A stretch of 64,000 nucleotides of DNA, taken from positions 62,001 to 126,000 of the forward strand of contig UBNV01000006.1 in NCBI GenBank assembly GCA_900466945.1. The letters are read 5' to 3'. The notes under the pieces were generated by a model. The model saw only the letters and a list, made by a program, of their open reading frames with translations, had not been told where the DNA came from and did no database searches. Positions 38,207 through 47,876 of the stretch are shown piece after piece. Position numbers and translations under genes: made by a program. Numbering within the stretch: position 1 is the first letter of the stretch; the number at the start of each line of letters is the position of its first letter. Source of the DNA: Hyphomicrobiales bacterium (GTDB lineage: Bacteria; Pseudomonadota; Alphaproteobacteria; Rhizobiales; Rhizobiaceae).

Positions 38207-39163
38207 ATGACGGTCATCGACAACAGCGGCGTTTTCGGCCTGGACGGCGAGGTGCGCCTCTCCGAAGCCGGACCCCGCGATTTCTTCGCGCTCCTGAAGC
38301 CGCGTGTGATGTCGCTGGTCGTCTTCACGGCGCTGGCGGGCCTGCTGCTCGCGCCGGGCGAGATCAACCCGGTCCTCGGTTTCATCGCGATCCTCTGCAT
38401 CGCGGTCGGCGCCGGCGCCTCTGGCGCACTCAACATGTGGTACGATGCCGACATCGACGCCATCATGACGCGCACGGCGACCCGCCCGGTTCCGGCTGGC
38501 CGCGTCACACCGCATGAGGCGCTCGCCTTCGGCCTCGTTCTCTCGGTCTTTTCGGTCGGCATTCTCGGCCTTGCGGTCAACTGGTTCGCGGCCGGCCTTC
38601 TCGCCTTCACGATCTTTTTCTATGCCGTCGTCTATACGATGTGGCTGAAGCGCTCGACCCCGCAGAACATCGTCATCGGCGGTGCGGCCGGCGCCTTCCC
38701 GCCCATGGTCGGCTGGGCCTGCGTCACCGGTGGCGTCGCGCTCGACAGCGTCATCATGTTCATGATCATCTTCCTCTGGACGCCGGCGCATTTCTGGGCG
38801 CTGGCTCTGTTCAAGATGAAGGATTACGGCGCCGTCGGCGTGCCCATGATGCCGAACGTGGCTGGCATACCCTCTACCAAGCGCCAGATCGCCGTTTATG
38901 CCGTCCTGACCGCCGTTACGGGTGTCCTGCCGACCTTCACGGGTCTCGCCTCGATCGGCTACGGCATCTTCGCCGGCCTGCTCGGTGCCTATTTCGTGCA
39001 CTGTTCCATCGCCGTCTGGCGCATGGCCGACGGCGACGAGAAGATGGTGCCGGCCAAGAAGCTCTTCGCCTATTCGATCTTCTATCTCTTCGCGATCTTC
39101 GCGGCCCTGATGATCGATTTCTACCTCGCGCCATTTGTCGGCTCGCTCGGAGGTGCACTGTGA
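38207..39163 (+). CDS. ctaB: Haem O synthase (protohaem IX farnesyltransferase)
   Basis: UbiA-family prenyltransferase of 318 residues that adds a farnesyl group to haem b to make haem O for the oxidase. The first aspartate-rich motif [19 protein letters not shown] (~residues 79-97) and the second substrate-binding loop around [18 protein letters not shown] are intact, within about nine helices. ATG at 38207 is chosen since upstream residues in the frame translate the coxA hairpin. Its last bases overlap the GTG of the next small gene. Confidence 0.95.
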   Translation: MTVIDNSGVFGLDGEVRLSEAGPRDFFALLKPRVMSLVVFTALAGLLLAPGEINPVLGFIAILCIAVGAGASGALNMWYDADIDAIMTRTATRPVPAGRVTPHEALAFGLVLSVFSVGILGLAVNWFAAGLLAFTIFFYAVVYTMWLKRSTPQNIVIGGAAGAFPPMVGWACVTGGVALDSVIMFMIIFLWTPAHFWALALFKMKDYGAVGVPMMPNVAGIPSTKRQIAVYAVLTAVTGVLPTFTGLASIGYGIFAGLLGAYFVHCSIAVWRMADGDEKMVPAKKLFAYSIFYLFAIFAALMIDFYLAPFVGSLGGAL

Positions 39164-39297
39164 TCGAAACCGTTCAACTCAACGACAAGCAGCGCAAGTC
39201 GCGCCGTGGTCGCAACATCGCACTCGGCGTGGTACTCGCCGCACTGGTCGTGATTTTCTATGTCGTGACCATCATCAAGATCGGCAACGTGGGCTGA
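39160..39297 (+). CDS. coxF: Small cytochrome oxidase operon protein (CoxF-like)
   Basis: A 45-residue protein too short for routine calling: a basic N-terminus ([10 protein letters not shown]) followed by one membrane helix ([20 protein letters not shown]) and a short KIGNVG tail. Its GTG overlaps the ctaB stop (GTGA) and the next gene, ctaG, begins 13 bases later. This matches the CoxF proteins seen at this place in alphaproteobacterial cox operons. Role unknown, presumably oxidase assembly; topology inside-cytoplasm by the positive-inside rule. Confidence 0.85.
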   Translation: MIETVQLNDKQRKSRRGRNIALGVVLAALVVIFYVVTIIKIGNVG

Positions 39298-39310
39298 CGA
39301 GGCAGAGATC

Positions 39311-39919
39311 GTGACCGAATCGAACGACCATATCCAGCAATCCAGCCGCCGCAATCTCGGCGTGGCGAGCGCCTGCGTCGTTTTCGTCGGCGCCATGGTC
39401 GGCATGGCCTATGCGGCGGTGCCGCTATACCAGCTTTTCTGTCAGGTCACCGGTTACGGCGGCACGACCCAGCGCGTCGAGCAGGTCTCGGACGTCGTCC
39501 TCGATCGCACCATCAATGTCACCTTCGACGCCAATGCCTCTCCCGGCCTGAACTGGGATTTCAAGGCAATCGACAAGAAGGTGACGCCGAGGATCGGCGA
39601 GACCGTACAGATTACCTACACCGCGACGAACAACTCGCCGCATCCGGTCACCGGCGAGGCGATCTTCAACGTCACGCCTGGCGAGGCTGGCGCCTACTTC
39701 AACAAGGTCCAGTGCTTCTGCTTCACCGAGACCACGTTGCAGCCGGGTGAGACACTCGAAATGCCGGTCGTCTTTTTCGTCGACCCCGCCATCGTCGAGG
39801 CGGAGGAGACAAAGGGCATCGGAACGATTACCCTGTCCTACACTTTCTACCCGCGCGCTGATCAGGAGCCGGTGGCCGCTTTGTCGGTCGGGGAAGACAA
39901 GGAACAGCCAAAACTGTGA
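39311..39919 (+). CDS. ctaG: Cytochrome c oxidase assembly protein CtaG/Cox11
   Basis: A 202-residue copper chaperone that delivers Cu to the CuB site of subunit I. One N-terminal membrane helix ([20 protein letters not shown]), the conserved [18 protein letters not shown], and the copper-binding CFCF pair in [10 protein letters not shown] (~residues 135-144) are intact. The GTG start is in line with coxF spacing (13 bases). Followed 55 bases later by coxC. Confidence 0.97.
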   Translation: MTESNDHIQQSSRRNLGVASACVVFVGAMVGMAYAAVPLYQLFCQVTGYGGTTQRVEQVSDVVLDRTINVTFDANASPGLNWDFKAIDKKVTPRIGETVQITYTATNNSPHPVTGEAIFNVTPGEAGAYFNKVQCFCFTETTLQPGETLEMPVVFFVDPAIVEAEETKGIGTITLSYTFYPRADQEPVAALSVGEDKEQPKL

Positions 39920-39974
39920 GAGGGCTCCGGTTCGCCGGAACTCGTAATGAAATTGACATTCGGGGATTGCTGAA

Positions 39975-40850
39975 ATGGCCGAAGCGCACCAGAAGAATCA
40001 CGACTACCACATCATCGATCCGAGCCCATGGCCGCTGCTGGCCTCGATCGGCGCCTTCATGCTGACCTTCGGCGGCGTCGGATACATGCGCTACCTGAAT
40101 GGCGGCTCGCTCAACCTGTTCGGGCTCAACTTCGCCAGCCCGTGGCTCTTCTTCATCGGCCTCGCCATTGTGCTCTTCACGATGTTTGCCTGGTGGGCCG
40201 ACACGATCAAGGAAGCGCATGGCGGTCATCACACCCGCGTGGTGTCGTTGCACCTGCGCTACGGCATGATCATGTTCATCGCGTCTGAAGTGATGTTCTT
40301 CGTCGCCTGGTTCTGGGCCTTCTTCGATGCCAGCCTTTTCGCTAACGAAGCGATCCAGGCCAGCCGCGTCGGCTTCACCGGGGGCACCTGGCCGCCGCAG
40401 GGCATCGAGGTCGTCGATCCCTGGCACCTGCCGCTCTACAACACCGTCATCCTGCTGCTGTCTGGCACCTGCGTGACCTGGGCGCACCATGCAATGCTGC
40501 ACAACGACCGCAAGGGCCTGATCTCCGGCCTGGTCCTGACGGTCCTGCTCGGCGTCCTGTTCTCCTTCGTGCAGGCTTACGAGTACATGCACTCGCCGTT
40601 CGACTTCAAGAATTCCATCTACGGCGCGACCTTCTTCATGGCGACCGGCTTCCACGGCTTCCACGTTCTGGTCGGTACGATCTTCCTGATCGTCTGCCTG
40701 TTCCGTTCGCTTGCCGGCCACTTCACCCCGCAGCAGCATTTCGGCTTCGAAGCTGCCGCCTGGTACTGGCACTTTGTCGACGTCGTCTGGCTGTTCCTCT
40801 TCTTCGCCATTTACATCTGGGGCGACTGGGGTGCACCGCTCGCCCATTGA
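39975..40850 (+). CDS. coxC: Cytochrome c oxidase subunit III
   Basis: A 291-residue, seven-helix subunit III. Conserved stretches: HHTRVVSLHLRYGMIMFIASE and MFFVAWFWAFFDASL, GTCVTWAHHAMLHNDR, ATGFHGFHVLVGTIFL and FGFEAAAWYWHFVDVVWLFL. It stabilises subunit I against turnover-dependent inactivation. A strong hairpin lies 18 bases after the stop. Confidence 0.97.
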   Translation: MAEAHQKNHDYHIIDPSPWPLLASIGAFMLTFGGVGYMRYLNGGSLNLFGLNFASPWLFFIGLAIVLFTMFAWWADTIKEAHGGHHTRVVSLHLRYGMIMFIASEVMFFVAWFWAFFDASLFANEAIQASRVGFTGGTWPPQGIEVVDPWHLPLYNTVILLLSGTCVTWAHHAMLHNDRKGLISGLVLTVLLGVLFSFVQAYEYMHSPFDFKNSIYGATFFMATGFHGFHVLVGTIFLIVCLFRSLAGHFTPQQHFGFEAAAWYWHFVDVVWLFLFFAIYIWGDWGAPLAH

Positions 40851-40868
40851 TCCGGGCAGGTTTCGAGC

Positions 40869-40892
40869 AAAGGGCGGCGCAAGCCGCCCTTT
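40869..40892 (+). terminator. Hairpin after coxC
   Basis: Perfect 10-bp stem AAAGGGCGGC (40869-40878) with GCCGCCCTTT (40883-40892) and a GCAA tetraloop, then GTGCTTT. T-richness is modest, so termination may be partial, leaving some read-through into the DUF983-surf1 genes. Confidence 0.7.
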
Positions 40893-40987
40893 GTGCTTTC
40901 CGGGATGCGACGATCCGGCACTGTGAGGGAACCCTCGCATGCGCTAAGGGTTGGCGGGGATATGGAATTCCTTCGAGGAGAGGTCCG

Positions 40988-41371
40988 ATGACCGAAGACA
41001 ACGCAAAATTTCCGCCGGTGGATCCGGTCAAGGCCGCACTCGGTGCGTCCTGCCCGCGCTGCGGCAATGGCAAGCTCTTCGACGGCTTCACCAAGCCGAA
41101 GGCGCGCTGCAATTCCTGCGGACTGGACCTGTCCTGGGTCGACGCGGGCGATGGCCCGGCGATCTTCGTCATCCTCTTGGCCGATCTTCTGGTCGTTGGC
41201 TTTGCCGTCTGGGTGGAACTTACCTACCAGCCCTCGATGTGGCTCCACATCCTCGTCTTCGCGCCGCTCGGCGTGGCTTTGACCCTGTGGCTCATGCGCT
41301 TCCTGAAGGCGCTGCTGATCGCCCTGCAGTACAAGCACAATGCCTCTCCGGGGGTGATCGACCGTGGCTGA
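40988..41371 (+). CDS. DUF983 domain-containing protein
   Basis: A 127-residue membrane protein: an N-terminal zinc ribbon (CPRCGNGKLF and CNSCGLDLS, four cysteines at ~20-47) followed by two hydrophobic helices (IFVILLADLLVVGFAVWVEL, LHILVFAPLGVALTLWLM). DUF983 proteins sit between coxC and surf1 in many alphaproteobacteria and are thought to help oxidase biogenesis, though the mechanism is unknown. ATG at 40988 has GAGGAGAGG upstream. It overlaps surf1 by eight bases. Confidence 0.9.
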   Translation: MTEDNAKFPPVDPVKAALGASCPRCGNGKLFDGFTKPKARCNSCGLDLSWVDAGDGPAIFVILLADLLVVGFAVWVELTYQPSMWLHILVFAPLGVALTLWLMRFLKALLIALQYKHNASPGVIDRG

Positions 41372-42122
41372 TACACGGATGGGCGAGGAGACCGGGACGG
41401 GTCGCCGCACATGGCGCTTCTGGGCTGCTTTGGTGCTCGTCCCCGTAGCGCTCGCCATCCTCGTGTCGCTGGGCACCTGGCAGGTCAACCGTTTGCACTG
41501 GAAGGAAGCCCTGCTTGCCGACATACAGGAACGCAGCACTGCCGCCCCCGTCGATGTCGTCGAGCTGGAACGCCTGCTGACAGCAGGAGAAGCGGTCGAC
41601 TACCGCCATGCAACGGCAACCGGTCGCTACCTGAACGACAAGGAACGCCACTTCCTCGCGACCTTCCAGGGACAGTCCGGCTTTTACCTCTACACACCAC
41701 TCGAGCTTGCAGACGGGCGCTATCTCTTCGTCAACCGGGGCTTCGTCCCATATGACCGCAAGGACCCGACGACCCGACCTGAAAGCCTGATTGAGGGGGA
41801 GCAGACGGTAACGGGTCTCGGCCGGGCTGAACTCACGGAAAAGCCGTCGTCGCTCGTGCCGGACAATGACGAGGCGGCAAACATCTTCTACTGGAAAGAC
41901 CGCACGCGCATGGCGGCGTCTGTCGACCTGCCGGCCGAGCGTGTCCTGCCCTTTTTCCTGGACGCCGATTCGACGCCGGTCGCAGGCGGTCTGCCCAAGG
42001 GAGGCGTGACTCAGATCGACCTGCCCAACAACCACCTGCAATATGTCGTCACTTGGTACGGCCTTGCGTTTGCCCTGGTCGCGGTGGTGCTTGCAGGCGT
42101 GATCCGTCGGAAATCCCGATAG
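41364..42122 (+). CDS. SURF1 family cytochrome oxidase assembly protein
   Basis: A 252-residue SURF1 protein, which helps insert haem a into subunit I. Layout: N-terminal helix (WAALVLVPVALAILVSLGTW ~residues 17-35), a periplasmic domain with GTWQVNRLHWKEALL, RYLNDKERHF, FVNRGFVPYDRKD, and a C-terminal helix (YVVTWYGLAFALVAVVLAGV). The VNRG F/W-type signature is clear. The GTG start overlaps DUF983 by eight bases. Last gene of the cox group. Confidence 0.94.
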   Translation: MADTRMGEETGTGRRTWRFWAALVLVPVALAILVSLGTWQVNRLHWKEALLADIQERSTAAPVDVVELERLLTAGEAVDYRHATATGRYLNDKERHFLATFQGQSGFYLYTPLELADGRYLFVNRGFVPYDRKDPTTRPESLIEGEQTVTGLGRAELTEKPSSLVPDNDEAANIFYWKDRTRMAASVDLPAERVLPFFLDADSTPVAGGLPKGGVTQIDLPNNHLQYVVTWYGLAFALVAVVLAGVIRRKSR

Positions 42123-42193
42123 AGGCACGGAAGTTTTTCCGCTAGAAGATGCGCATGAAGACGGCGAACAGACCGCCGTGTCGAGGAAACTGC

Positions 42194-42559
42194 ATGTCCT
42201 ATCTCGCCTCCACGCTGGTGGCGCTCGTCGCGCTCGAACACATCTACATCCTGATCCTCGAGATGTTTCTCTGGACGACCCCGACCGGCCGCCGCGCCTT
42301 CGGCATGAAGCCGGAACAGGCGGAAGCAACCAAGGTCATGGCGGCGAACCAGGGCCTCTACAACGGCTTCCTGGCCGCGGGGCTGATCTGGGGCTTGCTG
42401 CACCCGGATGTTGCCGTCGGCTATCAAATTCAGTTGTTTTTCCTTGGCTGCGTGCTGGTCGCCGGCCTATATGGAGGTGCAACGGCCTCGCGGAAGATCT
42501 TCGTCATTCAGGCGCTTCCCGCCGCACTCGCCCTTATCGCTGTCCTGATTGCCGGTTGA
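42194..42559 (+). CDS. DUF1304 domain-containing membrane protein
   Basis: A 121-residue, four-helix protein of DUF1304. The conserved [26 protein letters not shown] (~residues 9-35 in parts) and [14 protein letters not shown] (~residues 50-65) are visible. Function unknown. It starts 71 bases after surf1 and ends five bases before the ispH start, so it is probably co-transcribed with ispH. Confidence 0.88.
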   Translation: MSYLASTLVALVALEHIYILILEMFLWTTPTGRRAFGMKPEQAEATKVMAANQGLYNGFLAAGLIWGLLHPDVAVGYQIQLFFLGCVLVAGLYGGATASRKIFVIQALPAALALIAVLIAG

Positions 42560-42563
42560 CCCG

Positions 42564-43568
42564 ATGAACATGCACATGAACCGCCCCCCATTGACGATAA
42601 GGCTCTGCGGCCCGCGCGGCTTCTGCGCCGGTGTCGACCGTGCCATCCAGATCGTCGTGCTCGCGCTCAAGCGCTACGGGGCACCGGTTTATGTCCGCCA
42701 CGAAATCGTCCACAACCGCTATGTTGTCGAAGGCTTGGAAGCCAAGGGCGCGATCTTCGTCGAAGAGCTCGACGAAATCCCCGCCGAACACCGCCAGCAG
42801 CCGGTCGTCTTCTCCGCCCATGGCGTGCCGAAATCGGTGCCCGAGGATGCGACGAGCCGCAACCTCTTCTATCTCGATGCGACGTGCCCGCTGGTGTCCA
42901 AGGTCCACAAACAGGCCATGCGCCACCAGCGTCTCGGTCGCCACGTCATCCTGATCGGCCATGCCGGCCATCCGGAGGTTATCGGCACCATGGGCCAGCT
43001 GCCCGATGGATCCGTCTCCCTGGTCGAGACCGTCGAGGACGCCGACGCCTACCAGCCGGCTGACGCAGATAATCTCGGTTACGTCACCCAGACCACGCTT
43101 TCGGTCGATGACACGGCCGGCGTCATCGCCCGCCTCATGCAGCGTTTCCCGAACCTCACGGCACCGTCGGCGGATTCGATCTGCTACGCGACGACCAACC
43201 GCCAGGAAGCGGTCAAACACGCAGCGCCCGGCTGCGACCTCTTCATCGTCGTCGGTGCACCCAATTCGTCCAACTCCAAGCGCCTCGTCGAGGTGGCCCT
43301 GAGGGCAGGGGCCACCCGCTCGCTGCTCGTCCAGCGCGCCTCCGAGATTGACTGGGACTACGTCGGTGAAATCGGCACGCTCGGCATTTCCGCCGGCGCC
43401 TCCGCGCCCGAGGTCATCGTCGACGAAATCATCGACGCCTTCCGCGAGCGGTTCGACGCTAAGGTGGAGCTTGCGATCACGGCGGAAGAAAACGAGCATT
43501 TCCTCGTCAACCGCGAACTGCGCGATGTCGAACTGACCCGCGAGGACATGGCCTGGGTCAACGGCTGA
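42564..43568 (+). CDS. ispH: 4-hydroxy-3-methylbut-2-enyl diphosphate reductase
   Basis: [4Fe-4S] enzyme of the last MEP-pathway step, giving IPP and DMAPP; 334 residues. Cluster cysteines are seen in [13 protein letters not shown] (~residue 22), [11 protein letters not shown] (~residue 108) and [11 protein letters not shown] (~residue 207). HEIVHN and SAHGVP histidines and GHPEV substrate residues are present. Start at the first of several ATGs in MNMHMNRPP is not certain. Pairs functionally with dxs at 3.9 kb. In the relatives I recall, thrB and rnhA come next; here an insertion intervenes. Confidence 0.96.
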   Translation: MNMHMNRPPLTIRLCGPRGFCAGVDRAIQIVVLALKRYGAPVYVRHEIVHNRYVVEGLEAKGAIFVEELDEIPAEHRQQPVVFSAHGVPKSVPEDATSRNLFYLDATCPLVSKVHKQAMRHQRLGRHVILIGHAGHPEVIGTMGQLPDGSVSLVETVEDADAYQPADADNLGYVTQTTLSVDDTAGVIARLMQRFPNLTAPSADSICYATTNRQEAVKHAAPGCDLFIVVGAPNSSNSKRLVEVALRAGATRSLLVQRASEIDWDYVGEIGTLGISAGASAPEVIVDEIIDAFRERFDAKVELAITAEENEHFLVNRELRDVELTREDMAWVNG

Positions 43569-43589
43569 CCGGCGGGCCGCGCGGCGGTC

Positions 43590-45293
43590 TCAGCGCTCCA
43601 TTGCCAAGTCTGTCAGGGACGAGGCGTCAGCGGGTTTGAGACTAGCGATCGCATCCGCTTTGCGCATCGGGCGCCCATAAAGGTAGCCCTGACCCTCCTG
43701 ACAACCGATGTCCTGCAGGACTGCTTCCTGCTCGGCCGTCTCAATGCCTTCCGCGACTGTACGCAGTCCCATCTCACGGCTCATGGCGACGAGCGCGCGG
43801 GTTATGGCTGCGTCCGACGGACTCTTGCGGATATCCCGGACGAAGCCCCGATCGATCTTCAGTGTCGTCAGCGGATAGCGTTGCAAAGAACTGAGCGAAG
43901 CAAAGCCGGTTCCAAAATCATCGAAGGCGACGCCGACCCCGATGTCGCGAACGGCCCGCAACGTCTGAAGGCTCGTCTCTTCATCATTGAGCGCGACTTC
44001 CTCGGTTACTTCCAGTTCGAGGCACTCGGAGGCCAGGCCGTGACGCTCCAGCGCCTCGGCGACTTTGTCGCAGAGATGGGGTGAGCGGAACTGCTGAGCG
44101 AAGAGGTTGACGGCGATCCGGTACGTCCCGTCCTTCCCGTTGATTTCTGCTGCCATCCGGCAGGCCTCATCGAGTGTCCACCAGCCGATCTCGGTGGCAA
44201 GCGCACTCTGTTCCAGCGACGGCAGGAAGACGCCTGGCAACAGAAGGCCCTGCTCCGGATGGTTCCATCTGATGAGGGCCTCGAAGCCGACGACACGCCG
44301 GCTCGCAAGCTCGACCTGAGGCTGATAATAGAGTTCGAGTTCCCCGCGGTGAAGCGCGCACCGCAGACGGTCGCGCATCTGGCGTTTCGCCTGACTCTCG
44401 TTGCGCATGGATGCTTCGAAGAAACGATAGGCGCGCCCGCCTGCCGCCTTTGCCCGATAAAGCGCGAAATCGGCGGAAGCCAGCAATTCCTCCGCTTCGC
44501 CCCCATGCAGCGGCGCGATCGCGATTCCGATGCTGGCGCCGAGTTCCAAGTCCAGCCCACCCAGGCTGAAGGGTTTACGGAAGGCATCGAGTATGCACGA
44601 GGCCTGCTTCTGGGCGATCATCGGGTCGCCGATGTCGTTGAGCAATACGCCGAACTCGTCGCCGCCGAGACGGCCGATGGCAGCCTTGTCGCCGAGCATG
44701 TAGGGAAGCCGCACACCGACGGCCTGAAGCAGGCTGTCGCCGACGGCATGACCATGGGTATCGTTGACATCCTTGAAGCCGTCGAGGTCCAGGAGCAGCA
44801 GCGTGCAGGGGCTGGCCACGGAGAGCTTGTCGCCGAGCACAGTCATAAATTCGTGGCGGTTCTGCAGACCCGTGAGGGTGTCGTGTGAAGCAAGACGCAT
44901 GAGGCGGACGTCACGCTCGCGTCGCTCCGAAATATCGCGGATCGTGGCGCCTGCCCAGAATGCGCCGTCGTCGGTCCAGGTCGCGAGCGTGATCTCTATC
45001 GGAAACTCGCTTCCGTCCCGCTTGAGCGCGCAGACCTCGACGGCCTTGCCGGCAAGACCGGGTTTGGCGCCGGCCGCGACATTCGCCATGCCGGCGGTGT
45101 GGGCACCCCGCATGCGCTCGGGAATGATGAGGGTGATCGGCTGGCCCAGAACGTCACCTTGCTGATAGCCGAACATGTCGCAGAAGGCCGGATTGGCAAA
45201 GCGAATGGCACCACCGCCGTCAACGACAATGAGGGCATGGCTCATGGCAGCGGCAAAATCGTGCGCCATCTTGGCGGTTTCGGGCAGATCCAT
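43590..45293 (-). CDS. PAS-GGDEF-EAL cyclic-di-GMP signalling protein (soluble)
   Basis: A 567-residue protein without membrane helices. PAS domain (~residues 10-125: ALIVVDGGGAIRFANPAFCD, GYQQGDVLGQP, FWAGATIRDISERRE), GGDEF (RLGGDEFGVL at ~208) and EAL (EALIRW ~335; EVTEEVALND, DDFGTGFASLSSLQ, TVAEGIET). Both catalytic motifs are intact. It is convergent with ispH (21 bp between stops) and next to the broken hicAB locus, as part of a probable insertion between ispH and thrB. Confidence 0.92.
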   Translation of the reverse strand: MDLPETAKMAHDFAAAMSHALIVVDGGGAIRFANPAFCDMFGYQQGDVLGQPITLIIPERMRGAHTAGMANVAAGAKPGLAGKAVEVCALKRDGSEFPIEITLATWTDDGAFWAGATIRDISERRERDVRLMRLASHDTLTGLQNRHEFMTVLGDKLSVASPCTLLLLDLDGFKDVNDTHGHAVGDSLLQAVGVRLPYMLGDKAAIGRLGGDEFGVLLNDIGDPMIAQKQASCILDAFRKPFSLGGLDLELGASIGIAIAPLHGGEAEELLASADFALYRAKAAGGRAYRFFEASMRNESQAKRQMRDRLRCALHRGELELYYQPQVELASRRVVGFEALIRWNHPEQGLLLPGVFLPSLEQSALATEIGWWTLDEACRMAAEINGKDGTYRIAVNLFAQQFRSPHLCDKVAEALERHGLASECLELEVTEEVALNDEETSLQTLRAVRDIGVGVAFDDFGTGFASLSSLQRYPLTTLKIDRGFVRDIRKSPSDAAITRALVAMSREMGLRTVAEGIETAEQEAVLQDIGCQEGQGYLYGRPMRKADAIASLKPADASSLTDLAMER

Positions 45294-45415
45294 AGTGGCG
45301 CATCCCCATCATCGTTGCAGGAAAGGCTAACGATATAGAATTAGGGAAGCGTAAAATTCTGGCAGTCTCTGACACCTGCGATTGAGCAATGCGCGCTGCG
45401 TGTGTACGTGTCGCA

Positions 45416-45605
45416 ATGAGGAGCTCGGAAGTCATTGCCGCTTCGAGGGCAGACGGGTGGTACGCGGTGTCCACAAAGGGCAGCCACGTGCAGTTTAAAC
45501 ATCACACCAAGCCGGGGCCGCGTGACGGTCCCGCATCCCGACAAAGATCTGCCGATCAGCATTCTCAAGAGCATTGAAAAGCAGTCTGCACTGAAGCTGA
45601 GGTGA
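45416..45605 (+). pseudogene. hicA: hicA toxin pseudogene (frameshifted)
   Basis: The first half reads MRSSEVIAASRADGWYAVST then KGSHVQFKHHTKPG, the HicA double-stranded-RNA-binding-like mRNA interferase fold with its active-site histidine region (KGSHxxF). After a GGGG run at 45514-45517 the frame shifts by one extra base; restoring it gives RVTVPHPDKDLPISILKSIE KQSALK and a stop at 45605. With three Gs the frame would be whole. So a one-base insertion truncates the toxin. It precedes a broken hicB by four bases. Confidence 0.85.
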
Positions 45606-45609
45606 TCAC

Positions 45610-45930
45610 GTGCACAATTTCATTGGCTTCATTCACAAGGAACGCGACAGCGATTTTGGCGTATCCTTTCCGGATTTTCCGGATGTGGTGACGGCTGGCA
45701 CGGATCTGGACGACGCCCGACGCATGGCCGAGGAAGCCTTGACCTTCCATGTCGGATCCGGACAACAAGGATGCCGTCGCCGTTCTGATCCCGCTCAGAA
45801 GCCTGGCAAGAAAGGCGGTCCGCGTGAACATCACACTGACCGAAGACCTCCTGCGTGCCATTGATGCCCATGCCGAGGCGCACGGTCTGACACGCTCTGG
45901 TTTCTTGGCTCAAGCTGCCGACGGCGTCAG
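45610..45930 (+). pseudogene. hicB: hicB antitoxin pseudogene (internal deletion)
   Basis: The N-terminal half (VHNFIGFIHKERDSDFGVSF, PDFPDVVTAGTDLDDARRMA EEALTFH) runs into a different frame carrying the C-terminal half ([57 protein letters not shown]). Compared with intact HicB a linker of about 20 residues is missing and the frame changes at ~45749. The C-terminal half holds the RHH/CopG-type DNA-binding region. The normal end is also lost: the frame runs on into the thrB leader. Confidence 0.83.
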
Positions 45931-46032
45931 CCTTGCCATTTCCTGTGCCTCATGTCGTTGCGGGACTGGCAACCTGGCGCTGCCCATTATAGGACTGCTG
46001 TCATCCCCGAAGCGGCACGGAACCTCAAAGCT

Positions 46033-46998
46033 GTGGCAGTCTATACCGACATCAACGAACACGACCTCAAGGCCTTTCTCGCGCAATATGACGTGGGCGA
46101 ACTTCTGTCCTACAAGGGCATTGCCGAAGGCGTTGAGAATTCCAACTTTCTGCTCCACACCTCGAAGTCCCCGCTGATCCTGACGCTCTACGAAAAGCGC
46201 GTCGAGAAATCAGACCTGCCTTTCTTCCTCGGCCTCATGCATCATCTCTCCGAGCGCGGGCTCAATTGCCCACTGCCTTTGCCGCGCCACGACGGCGAAC
46301 TGCTCGGCGAACTCTCCGGCCGTCCGGCGGCCCTCATCTCCTTCCTGGAAGGCATGTGGCTGCGCAAGCCCGAGGCGCAGCATTGCCGCGAAGTGGGCGC
46401 GGCCCTCGCCAAGATGCACATCGCCGGCGAAGGTTTCGAGCTGACGCGGCCGAACGCGCTCTCGCTCGATGGCTGGCAGATCCTCTGGGCCAAGTCCGAG
46501 GCCCGGGCCGACGAAGTGGAGGAGGGACTGGAGGCTGAGATCGGCGCCGAGCTCGATGTTCTCGCCACCCACTGGCCGAAGGACCTGCCGGCAGGCGTCA
46601 TCCATGCCGACCTCTTCCCCGACAACGTCTTCTTCCTGGGGGATCGGTTGTCCGGCCTCATCGACTTCTACTTTGCCTGCAACGACCTCTTGGTCTACGA
46701 CCTCTCGATCTGCCTGAATTCCTGGTGTTTCGAAAAGGATGGCGCCTACAACATCACCAAGGGCAAGGCGATGATCGAGGGCTACCAGTCGGTGCGCCCG
46801 CTTTCTGCAGCCGAAATCGAGGCCCTGCCGATCCTCTGCCGCGGATCCGCGCTGCGCTTCTTCCTCACCCGTCTCTACGACTGGCTGACGACGCCGGCAG
46901 GCGCCTTGGTGGTGAAGAAGGACCCGCTCGAGTATTTGAAGAAGCTGCGCTTCCACCGCGCCGTCACCAATGCCTCCGAATACGGACTGATTGCATGA
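46033..46998 (+). CDS. thrB: Homoserine kinase (aminoglycoside-phosphotransferase fold)
   Basis: Phosphorylates homoserine on the way to threonine; partner of thrC at 55.8 kb. A 321-residue APH-type kinase: [13 protein letters not shown] (nucleotide loop), [12 protein letters not shown], the catalytic loop [13 protein letters not shown] (HxDxxxxN, ~residue 193) and metal Asp in [11 protein letters not shown]. The GTG at 46033 (VAVYTDINE) reproduces the usual rhizobial N-terminus; a frame beginning 81 bases earlier translates relic sequence. It overlaps rnhA by four bases (ATGA). Confidence 0.94.
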   Translation: MAVYTDINEHDLKAFLAQYDVGELLSYKGIAEGVENSNFLLHTSKSPLILTLYEKRVEKSDLPFFLGLMHHLSERGLNCPLPLPRHDGELLGELSGRPAALISFLEGMWLRKPEAQHCREVGAALAKMHIAGEGFELTRPNALSLDGWQILWAKSEARADEVEEGLEAEIGAELDVLATHWPKDLPAGVIHADLFPDNVFFLGDRLSGLIDFYFACNDLLVYDLSICLNSWCFEKDGAYNITKGKAMIEGYQSVRPLSAAEIEALPILCRGSALRFFLTRLYDWLTTPAGALVVKKDPLEYLKKLRFHRAVTNASEYGLIA

Positions 46999-47462
46999 AA
47001 CATGTCGAGATCTATACAGACGGCGCCTGCTCCGGCAATCCCGGCCCCGGCGGCTGGGGTGCCGTTCTGCGTTATGGAGAGACCGAGAAGGAACTCTTCG
47101 GCGGCGAGGCAGACACCACCAACAACCGCATGGAACTGCTCGCCACCATCACGGCGCTCAACGCGTTGAAGGACGCCTGCGAGGTCGATCTTTACACCGA
47201 CAGCAAATATGTCATGGACGGCATTTCCAAGTGGATCTTCGGCTGGAAGAAGAACGGCTGGAAGACCGCCGACAAGAAGCCGGTGAAAAACGGCGAACTC
47301 TGGCAGGCGCTGGACACCGCCAACCAGCGCCACAAAGTGAAATGGCACTGGGTCAAGGGCCATGCCGGCCACCCGGAAAACGAACGCGCCGACGAGCTTG
47401 CCCGCCGCGGCATGGAGCCTTTCAAGACGTCGGGTTTTGGGCGGTCGCTTCTGGTGAAATGA
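46995..47462 (+). CDS. rnhA: Ribonuclease HI
   Basis: A 155-residue RNase HI that removes RNA from RNA-DNA hybrids. Catalytic Asp in [19 protein letters not shown] (~residue 9), Glu in [10 protein letters not shown] (~residue 47), Asp in [12 protein letters not shown] (~residue 69) and the fourth Asp/His in [17 protein letters not shown] are all present. The basic protrusion ([16 protein letters not shown]) is intact. It overlaps thrB by four bases, suggesting one transcript. Confidence 0.97.
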   Translation: MKHVEIYTDGACSGNPGPGGWGAVLRYGETEKELFGGEADTTNNRMELLATITALNALKDACEVDLYTDSKYVMDGISKWIFGWKKNGWKTADKKPVKNGELWQALDTANQRHKVKWHWVKGHAGHPENERADELARRGMEPFKTSGFGRSLLVK

Positions 47463-47557
47463 CGGTGACGGAACAAGGTTGCACAGCCGTCGCCCCCCTT
47501 GCCCTTTCCCCCTTTCCCCCTATGCTCCCGTCAAAACCAAACTGATGGGAGACATCC

Positions 47558-47866
47558 ATGATCCAGCACTGCGTATTCCTGCGCTTCAAGGCGGCTGTCC
47601 AAGATGCCGAGAAGCAGGCGATCTATGCGGCGATTGCCGATTTGAAGGACGTGGTGCCGGGCATGCTGGAGGTGAAGTCGGGGCCGAACGTCTCGCCGGA
47701 GGGCCTGAGCGGCGGCTATAACGACGGTTTTGTCGTCACCTTCGAGGACGAAATGGTGCGCGACTATTACCTCAAGCATCCGAAGCATGTGGAAGTCGGC
47801 GAGCGCATCGTCAGCGCCACGGATGGCGGTCTGGCTGGCATCCTCGTCTTCGATCTCGCCCACTGA
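47558..47866 (+). CDS. Dabb (stress-responsive A/B barrel) family protein
   Basis: A 102-residue dimeric alpha/beta-barrel protein. The N-terminal MIQHCVFLRFK strand and the LKDVVPGMLEVKSGPNVSPE, FVVTFEDEMVRDYYLKHPKH blocks match the Dabb family. Role unknown; in plants and some bacteria members are stress-induced or act in aromatic polyketide cyclisation. GGGAGA precedes the ATG. It converges on the peroxiredoxin gene with a shared hairpin between. Confidence 0.88.
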   Translation: MIQHCVFLRFKAAVQDAEKQAIYAAIADLKDVVPGMLEVKSGPNVSPEGLSGGYNDGFVVTFEDEMVRDYYLKHPKHVEVGERIVSATDGGLAGILVFDLAH

Positions 47867-47876
47867 AAACGCGAAA

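Noticed and set aside
45416..45605. The hicA frameshift as a sequencing error
   Set aside because: Possible for one base in GGGG, but the neighbouring hicB is independently damaged, so decay is the simpler account.
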